From Maratus speciosus (Eukaryota > Arthropoda > Arachnida > Araneae > Salticidae): a DNA stretch of 64,000 bases. The stretch lies in NCBI GenBank assembly GCA_963932465.1, contig OZ010800.1:30568852-30632851 (forward strand), in the 5' to 3' direction. Made by a program: the position numbers and the translations under genes. Below, piece by piece: positions 11,847 through 23,656 of the stretch. The stretch's first letter is position 1; the number at the start of each line of letters is the position of its first letter. Below the pieces are notes generated by a model, which worked only from the letters and a program-made list of their open reading frames with translations, ran no database searches and had not been told where the DNA came from.

Positions 11847-12371
11847 TTCTACTTGAAGTGAGGTGATAAAGTTAGGTTAGAAGTTGACCAATTTACTTGC
11901 TAATAAATTTTTTTAACAAATTATATTAATTTAGATGGATTATAAAGGTCTAGGCGTCACTAGGCCCCCGCCCTATGTTTTTTGAAAGAAAGGGACACAG
12001 AAAGAAATAGCAAAAGCAGGTGATTATTATCACCGAAAATGACGAAGTTAAAAAATAAATTTAGCGTTTGGATAGGGGGGAATTTTATAAATTGTAGAGA
12101 GGAAAAAAAAAAAAGGAGGGAAATTTTGAATAATAACAAAAATAAAAGAGGGGATGATTTTGAATAATTCTGATCATGCGAGTGAAATTTTGAATATCAG
12201 TGCTTATTACCTCGTTGCAGTCGGGATAGCATTTACATAATAATTTTTGTTTTGCAAAAGATTTTTATTTACATTCACATATATATGATATATTTACAAT
12301 ATAAGTTAATTTAAATACAAACAAGTTGCTCTTATTTGCCAGAAGATGATACACTTGATAAGTTAGAGAGG
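11847..12371. other. LINE 5' leader edge and AT-rich DNA
   Basis: Positions 11847 to about 11960 are probably the LINE 5' UTR. Beyond that is A-rich sequence with poly-A stretches (12103-12115) and a perfect short palindrome GGTGATTATTATCACC near 12020. No gene seen. Confidence 0.4.
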
Positions 12372-13515
12372 CACTGTTAGACGTTATAATTAATATAAAA
12401 CAAGGCTTGTACGGTTAATATGTGAGAAAATCCGAAATTGTGGTTTTTAAAGCGCCCTCTATCGGCGCAGTGTGGGAAAATAATTATATTAAAATATTAA
12501 TATGAGATATGTGCATGAAGACCTATAGTTTGATACCATACTCGACAGACGTGTAAAAAATAAAAAAAATTAAAAACTCCCCCCCTGCCCCCCCTAAGGG
12601 TGGCTAAAAAGTAAATTTTTGTGGAAATGAAATGTGCGCATCAAAACCTACAAGTTAATACCAAACTTGATAATGCTGGGAAAGATTTTAATATTGCCCC
12701 CCCCCCCCCAAATGCACCCTGCACAAATTTGCTAAATTTTGAAAAAGCCAACCCAGACTAGGGGTTATTACTTACATTACCCTAGCAAACCTTTGTTTAC
12801 CGACATATGGCAAAATCACAAGCTTAGGGGTACTTCTTCTAGGTAGAAAGCTGAAGAAAACTTAGCCCACTTCAACGTATTTCAACCTCCATCCTTCCAT
12901 TGTATAATTTACACAATTAAAAATAAATAAATAAATAAATAAATAAAATAAAAAAAAAGAAAAAAAGAAAGAAAGAAAGAGCACTGCTAGAAGTTTTAAT
13001 TAATATAAAACAAGACTAGCACTGTTAAAATGTGAGAAAAACCGAAAATGTGGTTTTAAAGCGCCCTCTATCGGCGCAGGGTGGGAAAATATTTTTATTA
13101 AAAAAAAATTGATATGAGATATGTGCATCAAGACCTATAGTTTGATTCCATACTCGACAAAGGTGTAAAAAAAAAAAAAAAAAAAAAAAATAACTCCCCC
13201 CCCTGCCCCCCAAGGGTGGCTAAAAGTAAATTTTTGTGGAAATGAAATGTGTGTATCAAAACCTACAATTTGATACCAAACTTGATAATGTTGGGAAAGA
13301 TTTTAATTTTGCCCCCCCCCCCCTCCAATGCGCCCCTGCACAATTTACTAAATTTTGAAAAAGCCAACTCTGACTAGGGGTTATTACTTAAATTACCTTA
13401 GCAAATCTTTATCTACCGACATATGGCAAAATCACATACTGAGGGGTACTCCTTTTAGGTATGAAGCTGAAGAAAACTTAGCCTACTCCATCGTATTGCA
13501 TCCTCCATTCTTTCC
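12372..13515 (+). repeat. direct duplication, two copies, period about 609 bp
   Basis: Copy 1 (12372-12900) and copy 2 (12980-13515) run colinearly through GCGCCCTCTATCGGCGCAG (12452 and 13061), a long C run, and CCGACATATGGCAAAATCAC. They are separated by (AAAT)n and (GAAA)n simple repeats at 12918-12980. The shared GCGCC-CTCTATC-GGCGC forms a hairpin. The copies differ by scattered substitutions and by homopolymer length. No coding capacity. Confidence 0.9.
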
Positions 13516-14589
13516 GTTACGTACTTCACTTATTCAAACATTAGCGACATTGAAAAGCGTGGCATCGGTAGATCTAAGTTAAAATGTAGAATGCAATTAA
13601 TTATGATAATATAGAAAGTTGGCAACTTTAAGTTAGCTAACTTGAGATTGGAATAAATATGAGAGGATAGATATGCAAAGGACTCAACAAACATGCTTGG
13701 CAACAGTATAAAACACCTCAACCCATGCGAGCATTAGGCGGGAATGCGATACAAAACGTGCGCCATTAACTCTATGGGGAAATATGACAGTTATCAAGAT
13801 CAGAGACACAATTAAAAAAAAAATTATTTGAACACCTTAAGATTAAAATTTTTAAAAGCGAAAGGTGGCGGAGCACAGTAGAAGCTCTAAGGTACTCAAA
13901 AAACATGTATACATGTCATATGTAGCAATTATTAATTGATTTTGAGCTTCATAAAAAAGGTAAACAAACCGTAGTTTGCCATAGACTTGCGTTATGTGCA
14001 ATCGCCATTGGCCCAAACAACTATTTATAAAGGTGCACTTCATAGTATTATAATTAAAAGTTAATGAAATGTCACTTACTAGTTGGTGTTCTAGAGGGTA
14101 TGAAGTATCCATAATGATCAATGAAGCAAAGTTTAACACAGAATATACACTATAACTACATATATAAAAATCACTAACTTAGACAGTATGCTAACCCGAT
14201 CACAACTACAACAAATATTGAAGTGGTCATAACTTTGTTAAAAAGTCACTCCGAAATGTCTGGTCACTTTTAACAAGTCTGTTAATGATTGTATAATACA
14301 TGAAAAATGTCTATGACCCTGGAAAAATTTCAGAGTAATTATAAATAAGCACTGATAGAAGTTCAACCCAGTTGCAATGGCGGATCCAGGAGACATGGGT
14401 TGGAGATTAAGTAAAAAGAGTAAGACTTTAGAGGGTCATATCTCCTGAACCACTGGGTCGATTTTGATGATATAAATACCAAAATGATCAAAAATGTTCA
14501 TATAAAAGAAACAACATAGTTTAGGGGTCCAGCTTACCTAGGGCTGCTAGCTTACGACTCCATTTCCGGAGCTCTAAACCGATGCGACC
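13516..14589. other. mostly single-copy AT-rich DNA
   Basis: No gene is supported. On the minus strand a short ATG frame reading MDTSYPLEHQL runs into GTAAGT at about 14088. It could be a first coding exon, but it is too short to call. Confidence 0.3.
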
Positions 14590-16400
14590 AATCAAAAGCA
14601 ACACTTGTACTTTTTTAACACTTTCGAATAAACTTGAAAAGTTTTTATGCATTCGGTTTGTCTGTTTGTTTGTCCGTCTGGCCGCTAGGCCGCCTGTGCG
14701 CGTTCTAACTCTCGAAAATATATTCGGATTGCACAGAAATTTTTGGGTGTTTTTGACGTTTACCACAGCACGATTCATATTGCAAATGAAGTTTGTAGCA
14801 TGTTTAGTTTCGCCACAGAGACAGTCAAAGTAATCCGTTATATTACGGCTAATGGAAAAAATCGTTTCAAATGATTTTTAATTATGTTACAAACATCCAA
14901 ACATAACAAAATTTATATTCATTTGTGAAGTACACTAAAATATGCATTCTGTAGAATATGCGGTGCTCAGAATAGTTATTATTCAATTACAGAGCCACAC
15001 AAAAGAGTTCCGTTACTTAAGATTTAGGAGGGGGGGGGGGTCGATTGTTTGCGGCTTATTTTAATTATGTTAAACTATTTTATATATAATGAAAGTGATA
15101 TACGTCGCTGAGGTTTACTATAAGTTGCTTCAAGTATAATACGAACTGCATAGCATTTACAGGTACACACAAAAAATTTCAGATACTGTATTGTATCAAA
15201 AGTACACTGTACATTTAGCGGTGATTGCTGGAAATACATTTTCAATTATGATATGCTCTTTCATGTTTTCCTATATTTATGCATACTATATGGTGTGCAT
15301 AAATGCTATAATTTATATACAGGTCTACACAGAAGAATTCGAAAGTGTTACTGGTTATGAGCGCAATTTCCTTAAAGGTGGTTTTTAAATGAGCTATGCA
15401 TTTTTACGCTGAACTGCATTTAGTTTATCAAAAAAAGTTTGTAGAATATAAATTAACTTACATACAGTGTCACGCAAAGAATTGGATGCATGCTGTCTAT
15501 GAATGATAATTTCTGGAAATGTGATTTCAGCAGTTTTAAAAGTGTTTTAGTTAGAATTAAATTTTAGGTAAATAGTGGCGTGTAATAAAGGCACTAGTAA
15601 ACTGCAAGGCTGTACAAAAGTATTCAAGTATGTTTCCATCTATAAGTATAAATTGCTGAAAGAGAAAATTCAACCTGTTATGCGTTTTCTTGCTCAACTA
15701 AATTTTCCCGTTATATAGTAAATATATATCAACACAATTCAAATACAGGGTTGTTCAAAAGAATTAGAATATATATATGTGGCTATTGCGGTTAACTGCT
15801 GAGATTAATTTTTTAAATGTTTACTTTGTTATCTTATTTACGTTATTTCCTTAAATAACGAAGTTTTGTTAAAGCTTTCAGAGAGTGTTGGAAAGTGTTC
15901 CATAATCTATGCCGTACGCATGATTTTTTCTTGTTTTTTTTTTTTTTTAATATGATAACTTTTTTTATGTATTTTTAGCGCTGAATCCAGAAATGACCTT
16001 CATTTTTAATCATTACGTTTCGATTTTTCTCAAATCATAAATTTCAAGTTTAAAATTTCAAAAAATAGCGAAAATATGATACTGTAAAACAAATGTGATG
16101 GTTGTGTTTCCTAACTTTTGATAATTGATTGCTGTGTGTTCTTTAGCGTTGAAACTCAAAATGACCTTAAATTTTAACCATCACGTGAAGATTTACTTAT
16201 AATATTAAAGTTAAGAAATCAAAATTTCAAAGTTAAAAAGAAAAAAATGCAAAAATTTAATACTATAAAATATATGTTCAACGATTTTTATAATAATTTA
16301 TTAAATTTTTCATCTAATACTGGGGTTTACTACAGCTAAACACTTCAGGGGGCTGATTAGAGGGGGAGGAGTTCGTTTACCCAGTGGAGATATGTAGTAT
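14590..16400 (+). repeat. dispersed repeat family C, longest copy
   Basis: This block is colinear with 20010-20495, 22915-23480, 24870-26290 (which carries an insertion) and, for its last part, 60860-61350. Anchors are CGTTCTAACTCTCG near 14702, AAAATCGTTTCAAATGATTTTTAA near 14857, GATATACGTCGCTGAGGTTTAC near 15098 and GATTTCAGCAGTTTTAA near 15523. A degenerate motif, ACAGG followed by about 8 bases and ACAAAAGAATTC, recurs at 14989, 15159, 15319, 15474, 15604 and 15745. The unit therefore has an internal ladder of about 130-170 bp. No protein domain is visible in any frame. Confidence 0.85.
15925..16330 (+). repeat. two subrepeats of about 167 bp (also at 60.9-61.2 kb)
   Basis: GCGCTGAATCCAGAAATGACC (15978) and GCGTTGAAACTCAAAATGACC (16145) begin two tandem units. 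The same tandem pair occurs at 60939 and 61109 inside the element at 60122-62062. Confidence 0.75.
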
Positions 16401-16854
16401 TCCACTCTAGAGACCAGTGGCGCCAAATTATATTGGCCCATTTGGTGCGAGCCCACTGGATAATTTGATCTCTCCGCCCACCCAATTTCAATTGAGTTAA
16501 TTCGTAATTTGTTTCTTTAATTTATTTAATCACTGAAATGAAATTTTATTTTATTAACGTTCTCAAAATAGTTTTGTTTGCAAAATAGTCAGGTCATCCA
16601 TTAGATTTACAGGTGCACTAAAAACCACTGAAGCAGATATATAGTTAAATTTCTCACGAAACGAATTTCCTGCATATTTTCTCATCTGTTCTGATGTTTC
16701 GGATTGATAAAGCACTTAGGTGACTAAAATGTATGCTTTTCTTGACATTTAGTTTTTTGCAATCTCAAACGTTAGCAATTCCAATGTTACTTAAAATAAA
16801 TATTAATTTATACTAATATCATATAGAAGTAAAAATTGTTTATTTGTAAGAGGT

Positions 16855-17215
16855 AAGCTCTGGAACTAGCGAACCGATTTCAAAAGTAATGGTATCAAAA
16901 TGATGGTGTTAGTCCAACGTAGAACATAGGCTATGTTTTATGTGCGTACCATTGGCCAAAAGGGGGTGCAAGAGCAAAAAAAGTTCTAAAAATGCGATTT
17001 TTGTGTTACTGAAGAGCCTAGAAACAGGAAATTTGGAATGGTAGTTACTTATAAGATATAAATGATTTCTAAGAACATTTCTTAAAAAATTCGACATTTA
17101 AAAGGGGTGAAAATGCGCGAAAAGTGTTCTAAAAAATGTTCTAAATGGCGATTTTTACGCAATTTTAGGAAGTAAGGAACTGATTTAAAAAATAATGGTA
17201 TAGAAATGATGTTGA
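16855..17215 (-). repeat. isolated monomer(s) of the 290-bp repeat of 27.5-28.7 kb
   Basis: The reverse complement matches the array at 27470-28745. Landmarks are GGAATGGTAGTTACTTATAAG, AAGAACATTTCTTAAAAAAT and AGAAACAGG. About 1.2 monomers are present. Confidence 0.8.
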
Positions 17216-17239
17216 CAACCCACCCTCATAGCATGCTTG

Positions 17240-17520
17240 GTCACGGTGACGTCATTTTGACGTCACTGTAAGTCACTGTGGTCACGTCACATCTGTGACC
17301 AAAATGCCACCAATCAGTGATGTCACATTGTGACTGAGGTGTGAACTTCTTAGAAAACTATAGAAAAATACGAAAATTCTTCAAAACATATTATTTACTG
17401 TAAAATTATATTTTTCTAGCAATTAAAAAAAATATGACGTCATTGTTATGTCATTGCATGTAATGTACGTCACGTTACATATGTGACAAAAAAAACACCA
17501 TATTGTAAGTCGCAGTGTGA
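17240..17520 (+). repeat. two-unit tandem repeat (period about 187 bp) rich in TGACGTCA
   Basis: The segments from 17248 and 17435 align: TGACGTCATT, then GTCACGT(C/T)ACAT, then TGTGAC. The first unit has two exact CRE palindromes (TGACGTCA) 12 bases apart; the second unit has one. It is followed by AT-rich DNA with a run of 15 G at about 17661 and a run of about 40 T at 17950-17989. Confidence 0.6.
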
Positions 17521-17944
17521 CAAAATATAAACTTTTAAAATCTTTGAAAATGAAGAGAAATATTTTAAACAGTATTTTAAACAGTCCCGAGTTACAGCGG
17601 CATAAGTAATAAAAATATATTAGTGCATAGAAAATGGTAAATTCTGTCACGAAAGGGCGCGGGGGGGGGGGGGGGCATGATATATAAAGTGCACGATACA
17701 AGCATTAATAAACTAAATTTTCATGCTATATTTTATCAATTTGATATCTAAGACAGTGCAAATATACTTTTTTCATGATTTCAGCTTTATCTAGCATTAC
17801 AATTTAATATAATAATCCTTCACTGATTGTTATTATTAGAAAAGTGTTTCTGGGAATAAATGGTACGTACTGGAGCAATTTGGGTAACATATTTAGAATT
17901 AGGAGGATTAAATCTGTACACTTTACATATTTAATTTGTAGGGA

Positions 17945-17949
<5 letters not shown>

Positions 17950-17989
<40 letters not shown>
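17950..17989. repeat. poly-T tract of about 40 bases
   Basis: An uninterrupted T run. Frames through it give artificial poly-Lys or poly-Phe. Confidence 0.95.
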
Positions 17990-17990
<1 letters not shown>

Positions 17991-18433
17991 TCAACCAGTG
18001 GTATTCGAAACACATCTGTGGTTTCAAGCTAAAAATTTTCTATTACAGTTAAGTCTGCAGCTTTTAATGAGCACGTAGAAAGACTCTTCAGAGTGTAGTC
18101 ATATATGCATTTCTTGATTTATAATTTGCATTCAAGTCATATTTTTTTCGGTTAGTGATTAACTATTTTAAGTAACTATATTTTCAAAAACTGTACTTCT
18201 TTCAGACTTTTTAAATAAAATTAACATTTTCCAAAAATAAAAGAAATGCACAAAATTTATGCAAAACCTATAATATAAGTAATTATTCCTATTCAAAATT
18301 TGTATTTTAGAGGTATGACTTTTAAAAAAAGTTATTTTACAAATTGTTTTATTTTACAGAAAATTAATATGAAAATAATGACAGATTGATAATTTTTTTA
18401 TCCTCGATAACCCTTTTTTATTTATTAGTCTAC

Positions 18434-18554
18434 TGTCAGACGGACGTCTTTTTGCACGCTTTTTTACTTATGTATTTTCCCTACACAAGGCCGCTAGCAT
18501 TGTGAAGGGATAATACGTAAGTAAGAAAGCTTGCAAAAAGACGTCCGTCTGACA
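18434..18554. mobile_element. 121-bp palindromic MITE
   Basis: The left arm starts TGTCAGACGGACGTCTTTTT. The right arm is its near-perfect reverse complement, ending AGACGTCCGTCTGACA. The arms are about 50 bp with a loop of about 20 bp around GGCCGCTAGC. I see no clear target duplication, so the superfamily is not assigned. Confidence 0.8.
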
Positions 18555-20009
18555 ATGGCCTTAGGAATATATTTTGTATTTATTACGTGATAAACAGAAC
18601 TTTACAAAAAAGGGGGGGTGGGGGTCCATTATTACCATTATATTGATTTTTATGCATTTTAAAAATTTAATCAAGTTTTATCTAATAAACTCTTATTATG
18701 AATATTATTATTATTATTATTATTTACAAAAAAGAAACTTTACAATACATTTTAGCTTGAAATATTTGGTACTGATAAAAAGAAAGGGTAAAATACATTA
18801 GAAAATTCTTCAAATAAAAAAAATTAAATAAAGACACTCTCATTGCGCATTTAAGTTCCAAATCTATTGTAAGAAAAAACAAATAAGCAGTAAAGAAACA
18901 TCTGCTGAAATCGTCTGCGTGAGATATAACCACAGAAAAATAAATAAAACGCGGGAAGCCGTCAAGTTACTTCACTGTTTTGGACATCGCCACTTCTATA
19001 ACAGTTTTTTTTAAGATAAAAGAATGACGGTCGCCATTTTAGGATACACGGATATTATTATTAAAACATAAACGTAAGTCTTATTTAATTTAAATATTTT
19101 ATTCCTGATTTGTATATTATGAGTTAAATAGTTTTATGTTATATTAATAAGAAACTGATCTGGTATTGTTTTCAGAAGAAAAAATTTCCTATTCGATAAG
19201 ATGAAGGAAAATATCTTAATCTGCCATCGCTTAAAAAAAAAATAAAAAAGCTGCGCAGAGACTGATTCATGATTACATTCATAGGGAAATTAATGAAAAC
19301 ATTAATTTTCAGTTACTTGAGATTGAAAATGTGTTGAGACAATGATTTGGAGTTTTTCGGCATCTTACTGTTTTTCTGATTACTAACACTTATATATTTG
19401 TAGATATTCGATTATTGTGATATTACGAAATTGTTTCAGAATAGAAATTAGTGAAATTCTTGACAGAGTTTTCTTTTAGTGCTAATACTATTTTAAATTA
19501 TTTTTTTTTAAATCCCAAATCTTCATACAAATGATTTCATATTTAACATTTGTCAAAATTATAAAATAATAGGAATTCCTTATAACATATGGAATTTATT
19601 TTGAGATATTGTTAAATATAATAATGCATTTAATTCATCTATTGTAGTTTGTTGTCGTTTAATAGTACGACTATAAATACTAATTATTATTTTTAGTGTT
19701 TTTCAAATTCGTATATTTATTTTTTTAAATTGTGTGTAAGCATTTTTTTTTTCTGTTTGTGATTTTAATCAAGCATTTAATCATAGACATTTTGAATCGA
19801 TTATTACATTTTCTTCTATTATAAACTCATTTTCTACGCTTATGATACATGTAATTATTGGCACTAAAAAGTAAAATATGATATTTAAGCATTGAAATAA
19901 AGTGTTTTTCATGCCTGATAGGAAGTTATAGATTAAACTGCTTTAGTATATATTTTTTAAAAGTTCATATAATACAGGATACACTATATATACACATATA
20001 ATACATTAG
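18555..20009. other. AT-rich DNA with (TAT)n, no supported gene
   Basis: A (TAT)n run lies at 18700-18722. A locally GC-richer patch at 18950-19068 ends in GTAAGT and could be an untranslated exon, but nothing else supports that. Elsewhere homopolymer-rich and featureless. Confidence 0.35.
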
Positions 20010-20495
20010 TATAGGACACAAAGTTGAAAAAAGCTTATGAATCCGGTTTGTCTCTCCGTCTGTCCGTCTAGCAGTCTGTCAGCGTTCTAACTCTCGTAAA
20101 TATGCTCGGATTGCCGTGAAATTTTTGGATGTTATTGACATTTACCATAGCACGGTCCCTATTTGTAATGAAGTGTGTACCATGTTTAGTTCATTTACAA
20201 GGACAGCCAAAAGTATTCCGTTACATTACGGCCTATGGGAAAAAATCGTTTCAAATGATTTTTAATGATAACAGAATAAAATTAATATGCATTTATGAAG
20301 AGCGCTAAAATATGCATTCTGTTGGCTATGCGATGCAAATAATAGTTATTGTTCATTTACAGGTCTAAAAAAGAATTCCAATACATAAAGATATAGGGGG
20401 AGAGGGAATTTTTGGCTGAGTACTTTAATTATGTTAATTTATTTCATATATTATGAAATTGATATACGTCGCTGAGGTTTACATACTATAAATTA
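20010..20495 (+). repeat. dispersed repeat family C, copy 2 (5' part)
   Basis: Colinear with 14630-15110, from GTCTGTCCGTCTAG and CGTTCTAACTCTCG through ATACGTCGCTGAGGTTTAC. It stops where an ACTAG head begins at 20495. Confidence 0.85.
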
Positions 20496-21275
20496 CTAGA
20501 AAGGTAGCCCGTCAAAAATGACGGAAATTTAGATATAAAGATATATACAACTCATGTGCAAGAATATGAGTTTTCTCGATTGTTCCGCAGTGATAGATGA
20601 AAATAACACATTTTAAGAACGAAACACATTTATGAAAAATTGTGTACAGTATAAGACCACTAATCTGCACAGTTTGGTTCCAAGTGTTATGCAGATTTGA
20701 GGCTTTTTGCGGTCACGTCAATTCAATCTTTGTTTACATTTTTTAAAATTTATATATTGGACAATTTAGATTGTTAAGCCTTAAAAATAAATAAACTACA
20801 CACTTGAAGTAACGTAAAAAATATTAAATTATCGTATACGATTTCATGAAATGATATTATATGTGTGTGCTTCACGATCTTGGTTACGACGTTGGCGAAA
20901 TTGGCTGCAACTTGTCATAATCCTAATCGTGTGGGCCGCTATAACAAAAAAGTAACCAGTTTTTAGTAAAATTTCTGATATAAAGTAGTTTTCAAAAACT
21001 TGTGTAAAATTGCAGGCCGTTCTCATGTTATGTCAGTCCTAAGAATAATATTTCTAACACTGAAGAATTTCCATGTGTATGTGGAATTTCGAAAAGCTTC
21101 TCCAAAAGAAAGGTCCTGAAATGACATTCTAATTTCAAAGTTTAATCGGGCCCTGATGTTGTTTACTGAAATCTAATAAACACAGTTATTTTGAATATTA
21201 CAACAGAATTAAACAGGTAAACTTATTTAACTTAAACCCGCTGTTACTTCCCGATGCTATTTTTTACTCTTAAGA
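20495..21275 (+). repeat. ACTAG-type head with CCGTCA/TGACGG hairpin, then unassigned DNA
   Basis: ACTAGAAAGGTAGCCCGTCA followed by AAAATGACGG places a perfect 6-bp stem hairpin 15 bases from the start. The same head occurs on the minus strand at 45401-45437. Beyond about 20560 I can assign nothing. Confidence 0.5.
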
Positions 21276-21285
21276 AAGAAAATTA

Positions 21286-21558
21286 GGTACTTCTTAGTTA
21301 TCCCGTCGACCAATTTCGCCAAATTATATAAATCGCCAAATGATACACATTGAAATATTTTTTTTATTTTAAATAACGAAAGAACAAATAAATTAGCAAA
21401 ACCTTAATAAAAATACAAATAAAACGTCGAATTAATGGTTTTATTGGCCATTATTGGCATTTAATCTTACAATTAATTAATTAATGGCAACCATTATTGG
21501 CAATTAATCTTGCAATTTGGCGACAGTAATTTGGTCGACGGGATAACTAAGAAGTACC
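21286..21558. mobile_element. 273-bp MITE with exact 8-bp target duplication
   Basis: The terminal inverted repeats start GGTACTTCTTAGTTATCCCG and continue through TCGACCAA. The reverse complement closes the element at 21558. GAAAATTA is duplicated on both sides (21278-21285 and 21559-21566). An 8-bp duplication is typical of hAT and P elements. There is no coding capacity, so it is non-autonomous. The ends (GGTACTT) match the neighbour at 21643-21846. Confidence 0.93.
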
Positions 21559-21642
21559 GAAAATTATTTAAATTCTTCAAATCATGCATTTATAATTTTT
21601 TTTCCGTCTTTAATAACTAAAAAAGGAAAAAATATGCTTTTG

Positions 21643-21846
21643 GGTACTTTTCGGTTAGCCGGGCGCCAGTGTTATATTTACATTCATATATATATATATA
21701 TATGCACATATATGTAAATATATATATGTACACACACACGCATAAATATATACATACATATGTATATATATATGTACATATATGTGTATATATATGTATA
21801 TATGTATGTAAATATAACACTGGCGCCCGGCTAACCGAAAAGTACC
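21643..21846. mobile_element. 204-bp MITE with exact 8-bp target duplication
   Basis: The 41-bp inverted repeats look perfect, beginning GGTACTTTTCGGTTAGCCGG and continuing through GCGCCAGTGTTATATTTACAT. The centre is (AT)/(ATGT) simple sequence. TGCTTTTG is duplicated at 21635-21642 and 21847-21854. The perfect arms suggest recent movement. Frames across it are artefacts of the simple sequence. Confidence 0.95.
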
Positions 21847-22455
21847 TGCTTTTGTTCTGAGCTCATAAATATGACAATAAAATAATGTAACTAAGAGACA
21901 TTGCAAAATTAAAACTTTGTGATTTCAAACCATAAACAAACGATACCGTCACCATTTTACCTACTATGACGTCATTAGAATATTGTCCATTGATTGTTGG
22001 AGAACTTACTTTGTGTATGATTACCTGAATGATTTAATATTTTTTACGTTTCACGATGAATGAATCACTTGTGTTTGTATAGGCTTATGGAATGAGATAT
22101 TAAGCTGTGAACCTAATTTCAACTGAAATTATCCAAGGATATATGTATTTTTAATTGAAATTAAAAACCATGCTTTGATCTCGAAATAAAAAGTTTTAGT
22201 TTGTATAATTGGTTATTTCTGTTAATTATTTATTTAGGTACTTTCCCATTATAGAGCATTTTAAAAAAAAGCTTGACGCAATTCGGGCATCAGAAAGTGA
22301 GATATGTTGACAAAATATATAAACAGCTATGAAAACAAATCTAATGAACTTTTATTTTTGTTTATATATGCACTTACATGCATAGAAAAAATAGTTTCTA
22401 AATATATATAATATTTTTTTATATACAAATTACACACAGATTTCAGATATGAACC

Positions 22456-23656
22456 GGGATACCTAACTGGCGCCAATATGGTGTTATTTTGCCTGCTATG
22501 GTAACCCGGATATTTTTTTTCATTTATTAATAAATTGTTTATTTACTTTTATTTTCTGTTTTTAATTATATAAACTGTTTTGTTCTATAATTATTAATCA
22601 AACTTTTATTTATTTATAGTTATTTCCTTTTCAAAATGATAGCAAATAATTTAAAAATATATAAGTAACTGGTATTCGAAAGCGAAATTTCTGCCAAATT
22701 GGCGTCAGAGAAAAAACATGCCAACCCCGATGCGTATATGACATCTGCAAAAATTACTAATGTTTCTTTATAAAAATGGGTAAATAGCTTTTTTTTATAT
22801 TAAATAAATTGCATACATATGAAAAAATTGCTTGTGAGTATGAAGCAGTAAATAGGTTGTCAGAAAATACGTTGGCAAACTTCTTTCTCGCCAAGAAACT
22901 TTTCTCCGAAGTATTGTACATAAGCAATGATTGCTAGAAATGCATTTTTAATTATTATATGAGCTTTTATGTTTCACTAAATTTATGCATACAATACTGT
23001 ATGTATAAATGCTACAGTTCATATGCAGGGCTACAGAAAAGAATTCGTAAGGGTTACTGAGTATGAGAGTAAATTGCTTAAAGGTGGTTTTTAAAGTAGT
23101 TATGCATTTTTACGCTGAACTGCATTTAGTTTACTAAGAAATGTTTGTAGAATATAGATAAAATAATATACAGGGTCACGCAAAGAATTGGATACATAAC
23201 CGTCTATGGATGATAATATCTGGAAATGTGATTTCAGTAGTTTTAAGAGTAGTTTAAAATAAATTTCGGCTAAATAGTGGCATGTAATAACGATACTATT
23301 GGATATGGACGGTAACTGCTGAAATCAATTTTTAAAATATTTTATGCGTCTTCTAAAATGTTTACTTAGTTATCTTATTGACCTGATTTCCTCAAATAAC
23401 GAAGTTTTGTTAAAGCATTCAGGATGTGTTGGAAAGTGTTTCATATTCTATGCTTAACGCATGATTTATCTTTCTTCTTTAGTCTTATTTTGAATTTATT
23501 TTATTCTTAAATTTTTTTAGTCTTATACTGCTTTATAGAAACTTTGGCACAGTTGTCATATACGCCAATTTGGCGAAAACATCAACAGCATAAACAACAA
23601 CATCCGGGTTACCATATCAAGCAAAATAACGACACTTTGGCGCCAGTTAAGTACCC
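22456..23656. mobile_element. inverted-repeat element of about 1.2 kb
   Basis: The left end (22456-22511: GGGATACCTAACTGGCGCC through GCTATGGTAACCCGGA) is the reverse complement of 23603-23656 with few mismatches. I see no certain target duplication. The interior carries a family C copy and no open frame of note. Confidence 0.7.
22915..23480 (+). repeat. dispersed repeat family C, copy 3
   Basis: Colinear with 15190-15930, including ACGCTGAACTGCATTTAG near 23111, the CACGCAAAGAATTGGAT rung near 23176 and the TAACGCATGAT end. Confidence 0.85.

Larger units (their letters stand above)
6290..11960 (-). mobile_element. non-LTR retrotransposon (LINE, I/R1-like), nearly full length, inactive
   Basis: On the minus strand the order is a 5' leader, ORF1 with coiled coil and three zinc knuckles, a 17-base gap, ORF2 with APE-type endonuclease, reverse transcriptase, RNase H and terminal CCHC, then a short 3' UTR ending near AATAAATAAA at about 6300. 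The APE-RT-RNase H-CCHC order is that of the I group of LINEs; Jockey-clade elements usually lack RNase H. Such elements encode an RNA-binding protein and a polymerase that copies its RNA at a nicked target. Breaks: a frameshift in ORF1 between about 11361 and 11490, a frameshift in ORF2 near 7868-7880, and a 91-bp tandem duplication at 6704-6885 that shifts the C-terminal frame. I found no certain target-site duplication, so both outer ends are approximate. Confidence 0.93.

Noticed and set aside
12452..12470. GCGCCCTCTATCGGCGCAG as a CTCF site
   Set aside because: Several mismatches to the core; better explained as a small hairpin.
16413..16460. CCAGTGG...CCACTGG segment as a complete MITE
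   Set aside because: The arms are short and imperfect, and no target duplication is visible.
17804..18032. Frames with poly-Lys or poly-Phe
   Set aside because: Produced by the 40-base T tract.
21617..21906. Tyr/Ile-rich frames on both strands
   Set aside because: Produced by the (AT)/(ATGT) centre of the 204-bp MITE.
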